DNA of 64,000 bases from NCBI GenBank assembly GCA_964539825.1, contig CAZIKF010000001.1, positions 124,001 through 188,000 on the forward strand, in the 5' to 3' direction. The notes beneath the pieces are model-generated. The model was not told where the DNA came from. It worked only from the letters and a program-made list of their open reading frames with translations, and did not search any database. The position numbers and the translations under genes were made by a program. Below are positions 31,171 through 38,842 of the stretch, piece by piece; the stretch's first letter is position 1, and every line of letters begins with the position of its first letter. The stretch is from CAZIKF01 sp964539825. GTDB lineage: Bacteria > Muiribacteriota > UBA6191.

Positions 31171-33765
31171 GTGACTGAAGAAATTCAGGTAAATGAAGAA
31201 AATATAAAAGAAGAATCCATGGCGGATTTTGAGGAACTGTGGTCACAGAATCTCGTCACCGCTGAACTCGGGAAAATTTACAGGGGAACCATCGTCCGCA
31301 TCGACGGCAAAGATGTTTACCTTGATATCCAGGCAAAGAATGAAGGTATTGTAGCCTTAGGAGAATTCTCTCGGGACAAATTACCCCCTGCATTAGGTCA
31401 GGAAGTTGACGTAATGGTGGTACAGAATCTCGATGACAGTACCCTGATCCTTTCTAAGGGAAAGGCAGAGGCCGCCCGTGCATGGGAGACCGCTGCTGAA
31501 GCTTATGAAAAGGGTGAAAGGGTAACCGCCGTGATCAAAAACAAGGTCAAAGGCGGGCTAAACGGAGATTGCGGCGGTCTTAAAGCCTTTATCCCCGGCT
31601 CCCTGATGAGCCTTCACCAGGAGTATGACCTGGAGAAGTACATCGGTCAGGAGTATGAGTTTAATATCATCGAATTTAACCGTCGCCGACGAAATATGGT
31701 GCTTTCTCGAAGGGAAATACTCCAAGAAGAGCGTCGGAAGAACATCGAACACATTTTTGAGACCCTAAAAGAGGGCGATATCTGTGAAGGTGTTGTTAAG
31801 AATATTACGGACTACGGCGCCTTTGTCTCCATCCTTGATGGTCAGATTGACGGCCTTCTTCATAAGGCTGATATGTCCTGGGCACATGTTCGATCGGTTT
31901 CCTCAATGATTAAACTGGGCGAGAAAACCCAGGTAAAAATCTTGAGCATCGATCGGGACAAGGAAAAAATATCCCTTGGAATGAAGCAGCTCAGTGATGA
32001 CCCCTGGATTCATATCGAAGAGAGATTTAAGCCTGGCTCTGTACATGAAGGTGCAGTGAAAAATGTCACCCATTTCGGTGTCTTTGTAGAACTGGCTGAG
32101 GGTGTTGAAGGTCTGGTCCATGTTTCTGACATCTCCTGGACCCAACGGATTAAACATCCTGAGGAAGTTCTTAAAATAAGCGATGACGTTACCGTTAAAA
32201 TTCTGAACTATGAAAAAGAGTCTCGAAAGATCTCTCTGGGTATCAAACAATGCGAACCTGATCCCTGGGAGCAGGTTTTTGATGATTTCAACGTAGGAGA
32301 AATCATTTCCGGAAAGGTGAGAAATATCACGGACTTCGGAGTCTTCGTTGAAATTCGAGATGGAATTCAGGGGCTGGTACATATTTCGGACTTAAGCTGG
32401 TCCAATAAGGTTACCCACCCCAAGCAACTCGTAAGTCTAGAGGACGAAATTCAAGTTAAAATCGTCGGAATGGACCGGGAAAGTAAAAAGATTTCCCTTA
32501 GCGTGAAAGAAGTATCTGAAGATCCCTGGAAAGATGTCGCTGATCGATTTCCGGTAGGAGAAATTATTGAAGGTACTGTCACCGGTCTCACCAATTTTGG
32601 AGCTTTCATTGAAATCTCTGAAAATGTGGAGGGAATGGTTCATATTTCGGATTTTTCATGGACCGAGCATTTTGAAAATGCTGCTGACTTCCTACAGGAA
32701 GGGCAAAAAACAAAATGTAAGGTTTTAGAAATTGAACCGGAAGTTCGTAAGATTTCACTTGGAATCAAGCAACTTTCTGAAGAACCGTGGTTCATGGTAA
32801 CCAGAAAATTTCCTTCTGGCAGCATCATCACGGGAAAGGTCACCAGTCTTACCAATTTCGGTGCATTCATCGAGATTGACCAGGGAGTGGACGGCCTTCT
32901 TCATGTTTCCGATTTTTCCTGGACTGAAAAGATTGATCATCCCTCTGATCGATTGAGCGAAGGAGATGAAGTCACGGTAAAGGTCCTCACGGTTGATGAA
33001 GACTCTCGCAAGATTTCTCTCGGATTGAAGCAGCTTTCGGATGATCCCATTGAGCAGTATTTCTCACAGAACCCCGCCAAGTCCATAGTAACTGGAAAGG
33101 TCAAAGAGCTCACAGAAGACGGGGGTTGTGTCCTCAGTCTGGCTGAAAAGGTTGATGGCTATGTTCCAGCTAAACACATGGGAAAGGGAATTTCTGTAGG
33201 AGAAGAGCTTTCTGCGAAGATCCTGGAGTTTCATGCCAGGGATAAGAAAATCCATCTTTCTATCAAACAGGCCCAAAGAGATTTAGAGCGCTCAGCATGC
33301 GAGGAACTGAACAAGTCCAATGACATGCGTTCCGAGCAGGAATCCGCCAAGGATATGAATGCTCTCGCTAACTTAAAGGCCGAAATTGAGCAGGAAGAAA
33401 GAGTCCGAAGTACGGTAGTTGACAAGGAAACCGAAGAGCCTAAAACTTCCACTAAAAAGGCCGCCAAGCCTGATAAGTCGACGCAAAAGGCTTCTTCCGC
33501 CAAGAAAGCTACCCCAAAGACAACCGCCAGTTCAGCAAAAGCTGAATCTACGGAACCGGAGTCTTCCCCCGAACCAGAACCCGTAGAGGCAGCCGCCAGT
33601 TCAGTAAAAGCTGAATCTACGGAACCGGAATCTTCCCCCGAACCAGAACCTGTAAAGGCAACCAAAGCCAAGGTTTCTGAGAAGGCGAAGGCAACGGAAC
33701 CAGAGCCAACGCAGGAGCTAGATTCCGCGAAGGCTGCTGAAGCCGAAGTCACTGAGGAGGTTTAA
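31171..33765 (+). CDS. rpsA: 30S ribosomal protein S1 with eight S1 domains and a repetitive tail
   Basis: An 864-aa protein; typical S1 proteins have four to six S1 domains and about 350-560 residues. Eight S1-type OB folds begin near residues 35, 116, 202, 289, 376, 463, 550 and 637, with an almost constant 87-residue period; domains 3-7 have the clear GxVxxxTdfGaFVei...GLvHiSd pattern, while the first, second and eighth are divergent. After about residue 720 the tail is low-complexity Ala/Lys/Glu/Pro and contains two tandem copies of a 23-residue unit. The start is GTG. It probably binds mRNA on the 30S subunit; extra domains could have other RNA roles. Confidence 0.9.
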   Translation: MTEEIQVNEENIKEESMADFEELWSQNLVTAELGKIYRGTIVRIDGKDVYLDIQAKNEGIVALGEFSRDKLPPALGQEVDVMVVQNLDDSTLILSKGKAEAARAWETAAEAYEKGERVTAVIKNKVKGGLNGDCGGLKAFIPGSLMSLHQEYDLEKYIGQEYEFNIIEFNRRRRNMVLSRREILQEERRKNIEHIFETLKEGDICEGVVKNITDYGAFVSILDGQIDGLLHKADMSWAHVRSVSSMIKLGEKTQVKILSIDRDKEKISLGMKQLSDDPWIHIEERFKPGSVHEGAVKNVTHFGVFVELAEGVEGLVHVSDISWTQRIKHPEEVLKISDDVTVKILNYEKESRKISLGIKQCEPDPWEQVFDDFNVGEIISGKVRNITDFGVFVEIRDGIQGLVHISDLSWSNKVTHPKQLVSLEDEIQVKIVGMDRESKKISLSVKEVSEDPWKDVADRFPVGEIIEGTVTGLTNFGAFIEISENVEGMVHISDFSWTEHFENAADFLQEGQKTKCKVLEIEPEVRKISLGIKQLSEEPWFMVTRKFPSGSIITGKVTSLTNFGAFIEIDQGVDGLLHVSDFSWTEKIDHPSDRLSEGDEVTVKVLTVDEDSRKISLGLKQLSDDPIEQYFSQNPAKSIVTGKVKELTEDGGCVLSLAEKVDGYVPAKHMGKGISVGEELSAKILEFHARDKKIHLSIKQAQRDLERSACEELNKSNDMRSEQESAKDMNALANLKAEIEQEERVRSTVVDKETEEPKTSTKKAAKPDKSTQKASSAKKATPKTTASSAKAESTEPESSPEPEPVEAAASSVKAESTEPESSPEPEPVKATKAKVSEKAKATEPEPTQELDSAKAAEAEVTEEV
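33526..33663 (+). repeat. Two tandem 69-bp repeats in the rpsA tail
   Basis: Units 33526-33594 and 33595-33663 are nearly identical and in frame, encoding the repeated Ala/Ser/Glu/Pro-rich segment with AESTEPESSPEPEPV in both copies. The few differences are mainly synonymous or conservative. Copy number is expected to vary between strains. Confidence 0.9.
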
Positions 33766-33834
33766 TTCCGGGCATCTTTCATGAAGCCAGGAATTTTACC
33801 CTTAGACCTATAGAACAATTCGAAGACTCAAAGA

Positions 33835-33863
33835 AAGAGGGGAGGCAATATGCCTTCCCTCTT
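33835..33863. terminator. Bidirectional intrinsic terminator between rpsA and the zinc-ribbon gene
   Basis: A 13-bp stem (33835-33847 with 33851-33863, one G-T pair) closes on a 3-nt loop. It is followed by CCTTCTT on the plus strand and by CTTTCTTT-rich sequence on the minus strand, so it can end both convergent transcripts. Confidence 0.8.
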
Positions 33864-33902
33864 CCTTCTTAAGTCGAAGTTCAGATAAGGAATGCTGGGT
33901 GC

Positions 33903-34136
33903 CTACCGTCTCAGTTGAGAGATTGCCGTAGAACCAGTGGATGCGACCAATCTGGCTACCTGGCGAGTGAGGGTAGTCCTGCAGCTATTACAGTTTCTAA
34001 GCTCAAAATCATGGGGCATATACCCTGCCGCTGACATGATCCCGATAGATTGAGTCCGTTTCAAAAAAGCAGTCTCAGTTTCAAATTTTTCACCGCAACT
34101 GCACTCTTTAAATGATTTATTCCAAACGCCCTCCAT
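33903..34136 (-). CDS. Small zinc-ribbon-like protein
   Basis: A 77-aa protein with CSCG near the N terminus and CNSC about 40 residues later, a spacing that suits a four-Cys zinc ribbon. Between them is a segment with Thr/Phe/Leu and PHDFELRN. The longer frame from TTG 34199 is rejected because GAGGAGG lies 5-6 bp before the internal ATG at 34136. It follows rsmG on the minus strand. The role is unknown, possibly nucleic-acid or protein binding. Confidence 0.65.
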   Translation of the reverse strand: MEGVWNKSFKECSCGEKFETETAFLKRTQSIGIMSAAGYMPHDFELRNCNSCRTTLTRQVARLVASTGSTAISQLRR

Positions 34137-34214
34137 GGCTTCCTCCTCTAACTGACTTGCTAGGAACTTGGAAAAGCCTCCGTGCCTTTCGAGTTTCAAG
34201 TACCCGCTAGATTA

Positions 34215-34235
34215 CCTATCGGATATCTCGATAGG
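34215..34235 (-). terminator. Small hairpin after rsmG
   Basis: CCTATCG and CGATAGG form a 7-bp stem around a 7-nt loop, 5 bp after the rsmG stop. There is no T run after it on the minus strand, so termination is uncertain. Confidence 0.35.
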
Positions 34236-34240
34236 CCACA

Positions 34241-34957
34241 TTAGGCTTTTTTTGACCTTTTTTGTTTTTCTTTGTATTTCCAAGCCCAAATTTGTCTCTG
34301 CATCTCCATGGAGCCGAAGTGCATTCTAAAATACTCCCGCCGCCCATCCTCAAACCCCGACCGGGATGCCTCTGTGCCTGATTCATGAAAAAGATCTTCT
34401 GATTCTGAGGGCCCCCTGGGTAAAACTAGCCAGTTTCTACTCACCACGGCCAGGATTCGGATAAGACTTATGGGCTCAGACACCGCTCTTGCGGTAACCA
34501 GGTCAACCTTTCCATGCTCACCGGCCCATTTCAGTGCCCGCTTTCGATTCCATCGGTCATGAATGGCAGTCAGCGGTATTTCCAGCTCTATACAAGCACG
34601 CCTTAAGAAGGCCAATTTCTTTGCTCGCGCCTCGACCAGGACTAACTCTTCAAGACTCGGCAAAATCAAGGCTAATACGATGCCTGGCACTCCACCACCG
34701 CTGCCAAGATCCAAAATGGTATGAAGGGAGCTAAGAGGAGTTCTCGAAGAGAGAACACTCACAAGTAAGACCGTATCCAAATAGTGTTTTAAGATCGCCT
34801 CATCAAGTGATGTTATCCGCGTTAAATTCAGTTGCTCATTTGCACTTAGAAGCATGGTGTGAAAGTGCTTTACTCGAAGAATCTGCTGAGGAGACAGAGG
34901 AACTCCTAAAGACTCTGAATGGCTCCTGAAAGCCTCCCATGGGGACTCTTCCATCAT
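34241..34957 (-). CDS. rsmG: 16S rRNA (guanine(527)-N7)-methyltransferase
   Basis: A 238-aa Rossmann-fold methyltransferase. The SAM motif ILDLGSGGGVPGIVLAL and the later LVEARAKKLAFLRRA, with DLVTARAVS in motif IV position, are diagnostic of RsmG. It methylates G527 in the 530 loop of 16S rRNA. The usual partners mnmG, parA and parB are not next to it here. Confidence 0.92.
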   Translation of the reverse strand: MMEESPWEAFRSHSESLGVPLSPQQILRVKHFHTMLLSANEQLNLTRITSLDEAILKHYLDTVLLVSVLSSRTPLSSLHTILDLGSGGGVPGIVLALILPSLEELVLVEARAKKLAFLRRACIELEIPLTAIHDRWNRKRALKWAGEHGKVDLVTARAVSEPISLIRILAVVSRNWLVLPRGPSESEDLFHESGTEASRSGFEDGRREYFRMHFGSMEMQRQIWAWKYKEKQKRSKKA

Positions 34958-35055
34958 AAAATTTAACCTATTCTTTCTGCCTAAAGTAATGATTTTCCGG
35001 GACGAATACTTTACTGTAGCAGATAAATTGTGGTAGGAAGAGTTTAGGGTACATT

Positions 35056-35376
35056 ATGAGCTTCTTGAATGATGGTCGATATGGCAACTGGGTCTGCTAT
35101 CTCCACGGAGATGCCAGCCTCGCGTGTTGCGTGCAATTAAATCAGAGAGGACCAGAGCACCGCTCTGGGAGACTGGCTACTCGTGGATTTTCATCCCCCG
35201 AGGAAGCCTGCCACTATCTAAACGTAATTCTTGGTCAACCATACGATAAAATCAGATTTTTCGTTACCAGTCCTGAACAGTTCCTCCTGACCCAGGTCCT
35301 TGCAGGCCCCTGCCTGCCCATACCAGAAAGACACATTCTCAGAGGCCTGAATTCAATCAACTTCGAACCCTTCTGA
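35056..35376 (+). CDS. Possible hypothetical protein
   Basis: A 106-aa frame with plausible composition (mixed helix and strand, no low complexity) but no recognised domain. A weak AGGG lies upstream of the ATG. It starts about 100 bp from the divergent rsmG start and ends 4 bp before the outer arm of a palindromic element. A shortened or chance ORF is also possible. Confidence 0.42.
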   Translation: MSFLNDGRYGNWVCYLHGDASLACCVQLNQRGPEHRSGRLATRGFSSPEEACHYLNVILGQPYDKIRFFVTSPEQFLLTQVLAGPCLPIPERHILRGLNSINFEPF

Positions 35377-35380
35377 GGGG

Positions 35381-35542
35381 TGCACCGAGAACTGGTATTT
35401 AGGCACGGCTCCAGGCTCCCATCAGCGGCACCTGGAAGTGCTTCCTTCGTCGAAGGTGACGATGCCACCTCCTCCTCACGAATCACCTCCATGCACCACT
35501 GCTGAGAACCTGGACCCGCACCACATACCAGCCCTCGATGCA
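35381..35542 (-). repeat. Palindromic structured element, copy 2
   Basis: The outer arms 35381-35398 and 35525-35542 pair over 18 bp. Read as minus-strand RNA all 18 positions pair, three as G-U; read as plus strand those three become A-C mismatches. Inside, on the minus strand, come ATTCGTGAGGAG, a hairpin (AGGTGG/TCACCT) capped by CATCG, and CGACGAAGGAAGC, matching the cores of the other two copies. CCAGG/CCTGG and CAGC/GCTG stems link the core to the outer stem. A short hypothetical ORF ends just upstream. Confidence 0.8.
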
Positions 35543-35630
35543 CGGTGTTTAAGGATAAATAAGATTAGCACCAACTTCCCTAATCCAAGAAACAGCCTGC
35601 GAAGCAGGGAGTTCTTTTCACTTAATTCCG

Positions 35631-35701
35631 ACGTACCGGGGCGGGATAGTCGTATTCGTAAGCCCTGGGTAGGCAGCTTTTTCTACATTTTCCCGCCGTA
35701 C
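35631..35701 (+). repeat. Core-deleted remnant of the palindromic element
   Basis: The sequence AGCCCTGGGTAGGCAGCTTT (35661-35680) matches the 3' linker of copy 3 almost exactly, but no core hairpin precedes it. The flanks GTAC...GGCGGGA (35633-35646) and TCCCGCCGTAC (35691-35701) can pair, with a bulge, as a reduced outer stem. A 17-bp direct repeat (35633-35649 and 35698-35714, one difference) links it to the left arm of copy 3. Confidence 0.6.
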
Positions 35702-35704
35702 CGG

Positions 35705-35880
35705 GTCGGGATAGGCGAGTTCTGGGAAGATGGTGTCAAGCCAGGTGTTTCGAGAAATGGCCTCCAGGGGTGTTTCGTGAGGAGTAGGTAGCATCGCTAC
35801 CTGAGACGAGGGAAACGCCCCTGGAGGCTGTTTATCGGAAGTCCTGGGTAGGCAGCTTTCCAGAACTCGCCTATCCCGAC
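35705..35880 (+). repeat. Palindromic structured element, copy 3
   Basis: The outer arms 35705-35728 and 35858-35880 pair over 23 bp with a single bulged G. A second stem pairs 35752-35770 with 35818-35836 (19 bp, two G-U pairs and one mismatch). The core has TTTCGTGAGGAG, the hairpin AGGTAG-CATCG-CTACCT, and GACGAGGGAAACG. The linker GGAAGTCCTGGGTAGGCAG lies at 35838-35856. Its outer and middle stems share no sequence with copy 1, while core and linker are nearly identical. It ends 50 bp before tRNA-Pro. Confidence 0.85.
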
Positions 35881-35930
35881 ACCTGATTGACATTGGGGTG
35901 GGAGTCTGTTAGATTTCGATCCGATTTTCG

Positions 35931-36005
35931 CGGCCATTAGCGCAGTCTGGTTAGCGTACTAGTTTTGGGAACTAGGGGTCGCAGGTTCGAATCCTGCATG
36001 GCCGA
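35931..36005 (+). tRNA. tRNA-Pro (anticodon TGG)
   Basis: Acceptor stem CGGCCAT/ATGGCCG, anticodon stem CTAGT/ACTAG with loop TTTGGGA (anticodon at 35966-35968), T arm GCAGGTTCGAATCCTGC, discriminator A. CCA is not encoded. tRNA-Gly begins 3 bp later, so both are in one transcript. Confidence 0.95.
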
Positions 36006-36008
36006 TAT

Positions 36009-36079
36009 GCGGGTGTAGCTTAGTGGTAAAGCACCAGCCTTCCAAGCTGGCTACGACAGTTCGATTCTGTTCACCCGCT
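36009..36079 (+). tRNA. tRNA-Gly (anticodon TCC)
   Basis: Acceptor stem GCGGGTG/CACCCGC, anticodon stem CCAGC/GCTGG with loop CTTCCAA (anticodon at 36041-36043), T loop TTCGATT, discriminator T. CCA is not encoded. It is directly downstream of tRNA-Pro. Confidence 0.95.
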
Positions 36080-36120
36080 CCATATTTTCAAAAATCTGCA
36101 AAGGTCCCGGTTGGTAGACA

Positions 36121-36873
36121 CTACCGTCCAAAATTCAACCGGTCTACTACAAACCCGCTTAAGCCATTTTTGAGCATTTCCTGCTGAGCATTGGAGATTG
36201 CATACTCTCCCCTTAGAAAGGTAAAGGATTTATCCTCGGTATCAAGCAATAATCCACACACACGCGTATCTCCGTCCCTTGGCTGTCCGCTGGAGCCGAC
36301 ATTGATGACCAGGGTATGAGTACGATAATCCTGCAAGGAATAGGGATGGAAATATTTTGGAGTCACGGCCTCACAATTCCCTGAAGTAATACAAAATTTT
36401 GGCTGATGGGTATGGCCGTAGAGACAGACAGCGGTCATTTCGGAATCCTCCGGCAGAATGGAATAACTAGGATCCTCCGGGTAATAGCACCAACCAAGGT
36501 AATCTTTTGGGTGAGCATGGGTCAGCTGAATCAAGAGGTTGTCCTCCTCCCAGCGAGAAATCATAGGAAGTTTTTCCAAAAATTGAACATGCCTTTTTTT
36601 CAATTGAGTTCTGGCAAGTTCCAAAGATCTGACCGCATAGGACTGGTAACGTTTAGTAGAATGCTTCTTTAAGAGAGCATGATCGTGGTTACCCGCAATG
36701 GTTCTTGAGCAATGTTGCTCAAGAAAGTCTATACATTGGGCAGAAGAGGCGCCATATCCAACAATATCTCCCAGGCAGACCAGACGCTGGGCACCACTGT
36801 TTTGAAGAATCTCCCAGGCTCTACTCAGACCCTGGATATTTCCATGACAATCACTGACAATTCCATATCTCAT
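36121..36873 (-). CDS. Metallophosphoesterase (YfcE/diadenosine-tetraphosphatase-like)
   Basis: A 250-aa calcineurin-like phosphoesterase. All family motifs are present in order: SDCHGN (metal ligands Asp and His), LGDIVGYG, AGNHDHALL, a later His in THAHP, and YGHTHQP. Substrate is unknown. The frame extends to 36921, but the family start MRYGIVSDCHGN at 36873 is preceded by AAGAGG and is preferred. It is divergent from the lipoprotein-fliW-csrA operon. Confidence 0.88.
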   Translation of the reverse strand: MRYGIVSDCHGNIQGLSRAWEILQNSGAQRLVCLGDIVGYGASSAQCIDFLEQHCSRTIAGNHDHALLKKHSTKRYQSYAVRSLELARTQLKKRHVQFLEKLPMISRWEEDNLLIQLTHAHPKDYLGWCYYPEDPSYSILPEDSEMTAVCLYGHTHQPKFCITSGNCEAVTPKYFHPYSLQDYRTHTLVINVGSSGQPRDGDTRVCGLLLDTEDKSFTFLRGEYAISNAQQEMLKNGLSGFVVDRLNFGR

Positions 36874-36932
36874 GAAATCAAAACCTCTTAATGTTAAACT
36901 TTGCTCGAAACCTTTCTTCAAAATAAAAAGTC

Positions 36933-38081
36933 ATGCTTAAAAAATTAATCCCGGTTCAGATTTTCTTTATTTTTTTCTCATTTGGATGTCTTGAGATTCA
37001 GGGGCCCACAAAACAGGGAAAGCAGCCTACGCGCTCCTCTTTGTCTATTTCCAATCAGGAATTTTTCCCCGAGAATCTCAAATTGAATCAAGTCTTCTCT
37101 GTTCTCACGGCCCTTGGATCAATCTACGTGGGAACTAGTGATGGAATCTACTCCTTTACCCTTCCTGATTTTAAACCTCAACGGGAAAAAAAACCCTATC
37201 TTTCGGGTCAAAAAATTACCAGACTGGCTCTTAGTGACTCCGCCCAACTATTCGCGATTTCTGAGAAAAAAGGCCTCTTCGTCCTCTATCCTGGAGAGAA
37301 TGAATTTCAGCATACAGGCTCTACCATGGTTCGTGACATGGTCATTCCTAAGGGAACGAACCTGGTCTACTGCGCCACTTCGCATGGAGTGGATGTTTAT
37401 GAAGATGGAAAGTGGACCAATATTAAAATTCAATCCCTTTCAGATTACTCCGCAAGGCCAAATGACATTCAATCCATTGCTCACCAGGGTGGAGAGGTGT
37501 TCTGGCTTGGCACCAGTTTTGGAGTTTACCGTATGGAGCGGTCTACAAAATTCGATTTCTTGTTTGCGGACTTCCAGATCATTCAGGGAAATTCAGTGAT
37601 CAATAAAAAAGGAAACAGCCCCCTTGGTGGAAATCTCTTTTACGATATTTACCCAGAACCTGGTGGAGGTACGGTATTGTTCGCGACCAATGGCGGAGTA
37701 TCTATACTGAAGAATCCGCTGGAATTCAAAACTCGAGCCAACTGGAAGACCTTTACTGGAAATCATACGACAAGTCGTATGACTGACGAAGGAGTGAAGG
37801 AAATTCCAGTGAGGGGAAATAGCTCTATCCCAAGCAATTTTGTGAAAAATGCTGTAAAACTCGGGGAATCCCTGTATTTTGGGACGGAAGAAGGCTTAGT
37901 TCGACTCAAAGACCGGAAATGGACGGTGTATAATCTCGAGAACCAGTTTCCGGGTGATCGGGTCTACGACCTCCATGCTGTGAGCGCCATTGATGAACAT
38001 ATCCTATACGTGGGAACCAGCGGTGGACTTGCTGTGATACGAGAAAAGAAGCACGAAGGGCAGGAGGATAGCACCATATGA
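36933..38081 (+). CDS. Lipoprotein with beta-propeller-like repeats
   Basis: A 382-aa protein with a signal peptide ending FFSFG|CLEIQ, a lipobox-like site. The rest contains repeated short blades with GTSxGVY, ATSHGVDVYEDGKW, ATNGGVSIL, GTEEGLVRLKDRKWTVY and GTSGGLAVI, resembling the propeller repeats found in extracellular regions of some sensor proteins. It has no kinase domain. It overlaps fliW by 4 bp (ATGA), so an envelope protein is coupled to the flagellar assembly factor FliW. Confidence 0.8.
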   Translation: MLKKLIPVQIFFIFFSFGCLEIQGPTKQGKQPTRSSLSISNQEFFPENLKLNQVFSVLTALGSIYVGTSDGIYSFTLPDFKPQREKKPYLSGQKITRLALSDSAQLFAISEKKGLFVLYPGENEFQHTGSTMVRDMVIPKGTNLVYCATSHGVDVYEDGKWTNIKIQSLSDYSARPNDIQSIAHQGGEVFWLGTSFGVYRMERSTKFDFLFADFQIIQGNSVINKKGNSPLGGNLFYDIYPEPGGGTVLFATNGGVSILKNPLEFKTRANWKTFTGNHTTSRMTDEGVKEIPVRGNSSIPSNFVKNAVKLGESLYFGTEEGLVRLKDRKWTVYNLENQFPGDRVYDLHAVSAIDEHILYVGTSGGLAVIREKKHEGQEDSTI

Positions 38082-38608
38082 ACATTAACACTTCTCGATT
38101 TGGGGAATTGGAGGTGCCCGCAGAGGATATTATTACCTTCCCGTTGGGAATCCTGGGCTTCGACAAAACATCCCGTTATGTAATTCTAAATGATCCTGCG
38201 ACCGAACCGCTACGATGGCTGCAGTCGGTCGACAACAAGGATTTAGCCTTTGTGATCATAGATCCATTACGGTTTCGGTCGGAGTATACCCTTGATCTTT
38301 CCGATGAGGATGTTCTGGATTTAAAACTCAGTGCACCAGAAGAAGCTATACTCTATGCGATAGTGGTCATCCCAAAGGACAATCCAGAGAAGATGACTGC
38401 AAATCTTCAGGGCCCCATTGTGATCAACGCGAACCTGATGAGGGCTAAACAGGTGATTTCCACCAACTCGTCCCATAAACTCAAGCATTTCATTCTTGAA
38501 GAAATGAAGGCCATGCTCGCGACTACGCAAAAACGTCTTGGGAAACTAGGCGTTAAGTTAAATCGTAGAGAAAGTACAACGAAGTCGACGGATGAGGAGG
38601 CACGCTGA
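38078..38608 (+). CDS. fliW: Flagellar assembly factor FliW
   Basis: A 176-aa FliW protein. TSRFGELEVPAEDIITFPLGILGF is the family opening, and NLQGPIVINANLMRAKQVI is the conserved C-terminal region. FliW binds CsrA and flagellin so that csrA repression is relieved when flagellin is exported. The last 30 residues form a charged tail beyond the usual end. It overlaps the upstream lipoprotein by 4 bp and csrA by 1 bp. Confidence 0.93.
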   Translation: MNINTSRFGELEVPAEDIITFPLGILGFDKTSRYVILNDPATEPLRWLQSVDNKDLAFVIIDPLRFRSEYTLDLSDEDVLDLKLSAPEEAILYAIVVIPKDNPEKMTANLQGPIVINANLMRAKQVISTNSSHKLKHFILEEMKAMLATTQKRLGKLGVKLNRRESTTKSTDEEAR

Positions 38609-38832
38609 TGCTGGTGCTGACTCGCAAAAAGAACCAAAAAATCATGATTGGTGATGATATAGAAATCACCATCGTCGATATTCGAAGTGAGCAAATTAAG
38701 CTGGGAATCAATGCCCCAAATCACATTAAGGTTTTCCGTAAGGAAGTCTATGATGCGATTCAAGAGGAAAATAAAGCTGCTGCTTCATCACCTGAGGATA
38801 TTAAGGGTCTGTCTGATCTTTTCAAGGGCTAG
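38608..38832 (+). CDS. csrA: Carbon storage regulator CsrA
   Basis: A 74-aa RNA-binding protein. MLVLTRKKNQKIMIGDDIEITIVDI and KLGINAPNHIKVFRKEVYDAI are diagnostic of the dimeric beta-strand fold that recognises GGA motifs in mRNA. The start ATG overlaps the fliW stop (TGATG). The C-terminal extension is slightly longer than in E. coli. Confidence 0.96.
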   Translation: MLVLTRKKNQKIMIGDDIEITIVDIRSEQIKLGINAPNHIKVFRKEVYDAIQEENKAAASSPEDIKGLSDLFKG

Positions 38833-38842
38833 AAGACGAAAG

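Noticed and set aside
33231..33752. 173-aa Ser/Val-rich ORF opposite the rpsA tail
   Set aside because: It is the antisense shadow of the low-complexity Ala/Glu/Pro repeats.
35381..35880. Integron attC array or CRISPR
   Set aside because: The elements have no GTTRRRY/RYYYAAC ends, no cassette ORFs between them and no regularly spaced direct repeats with spacers.
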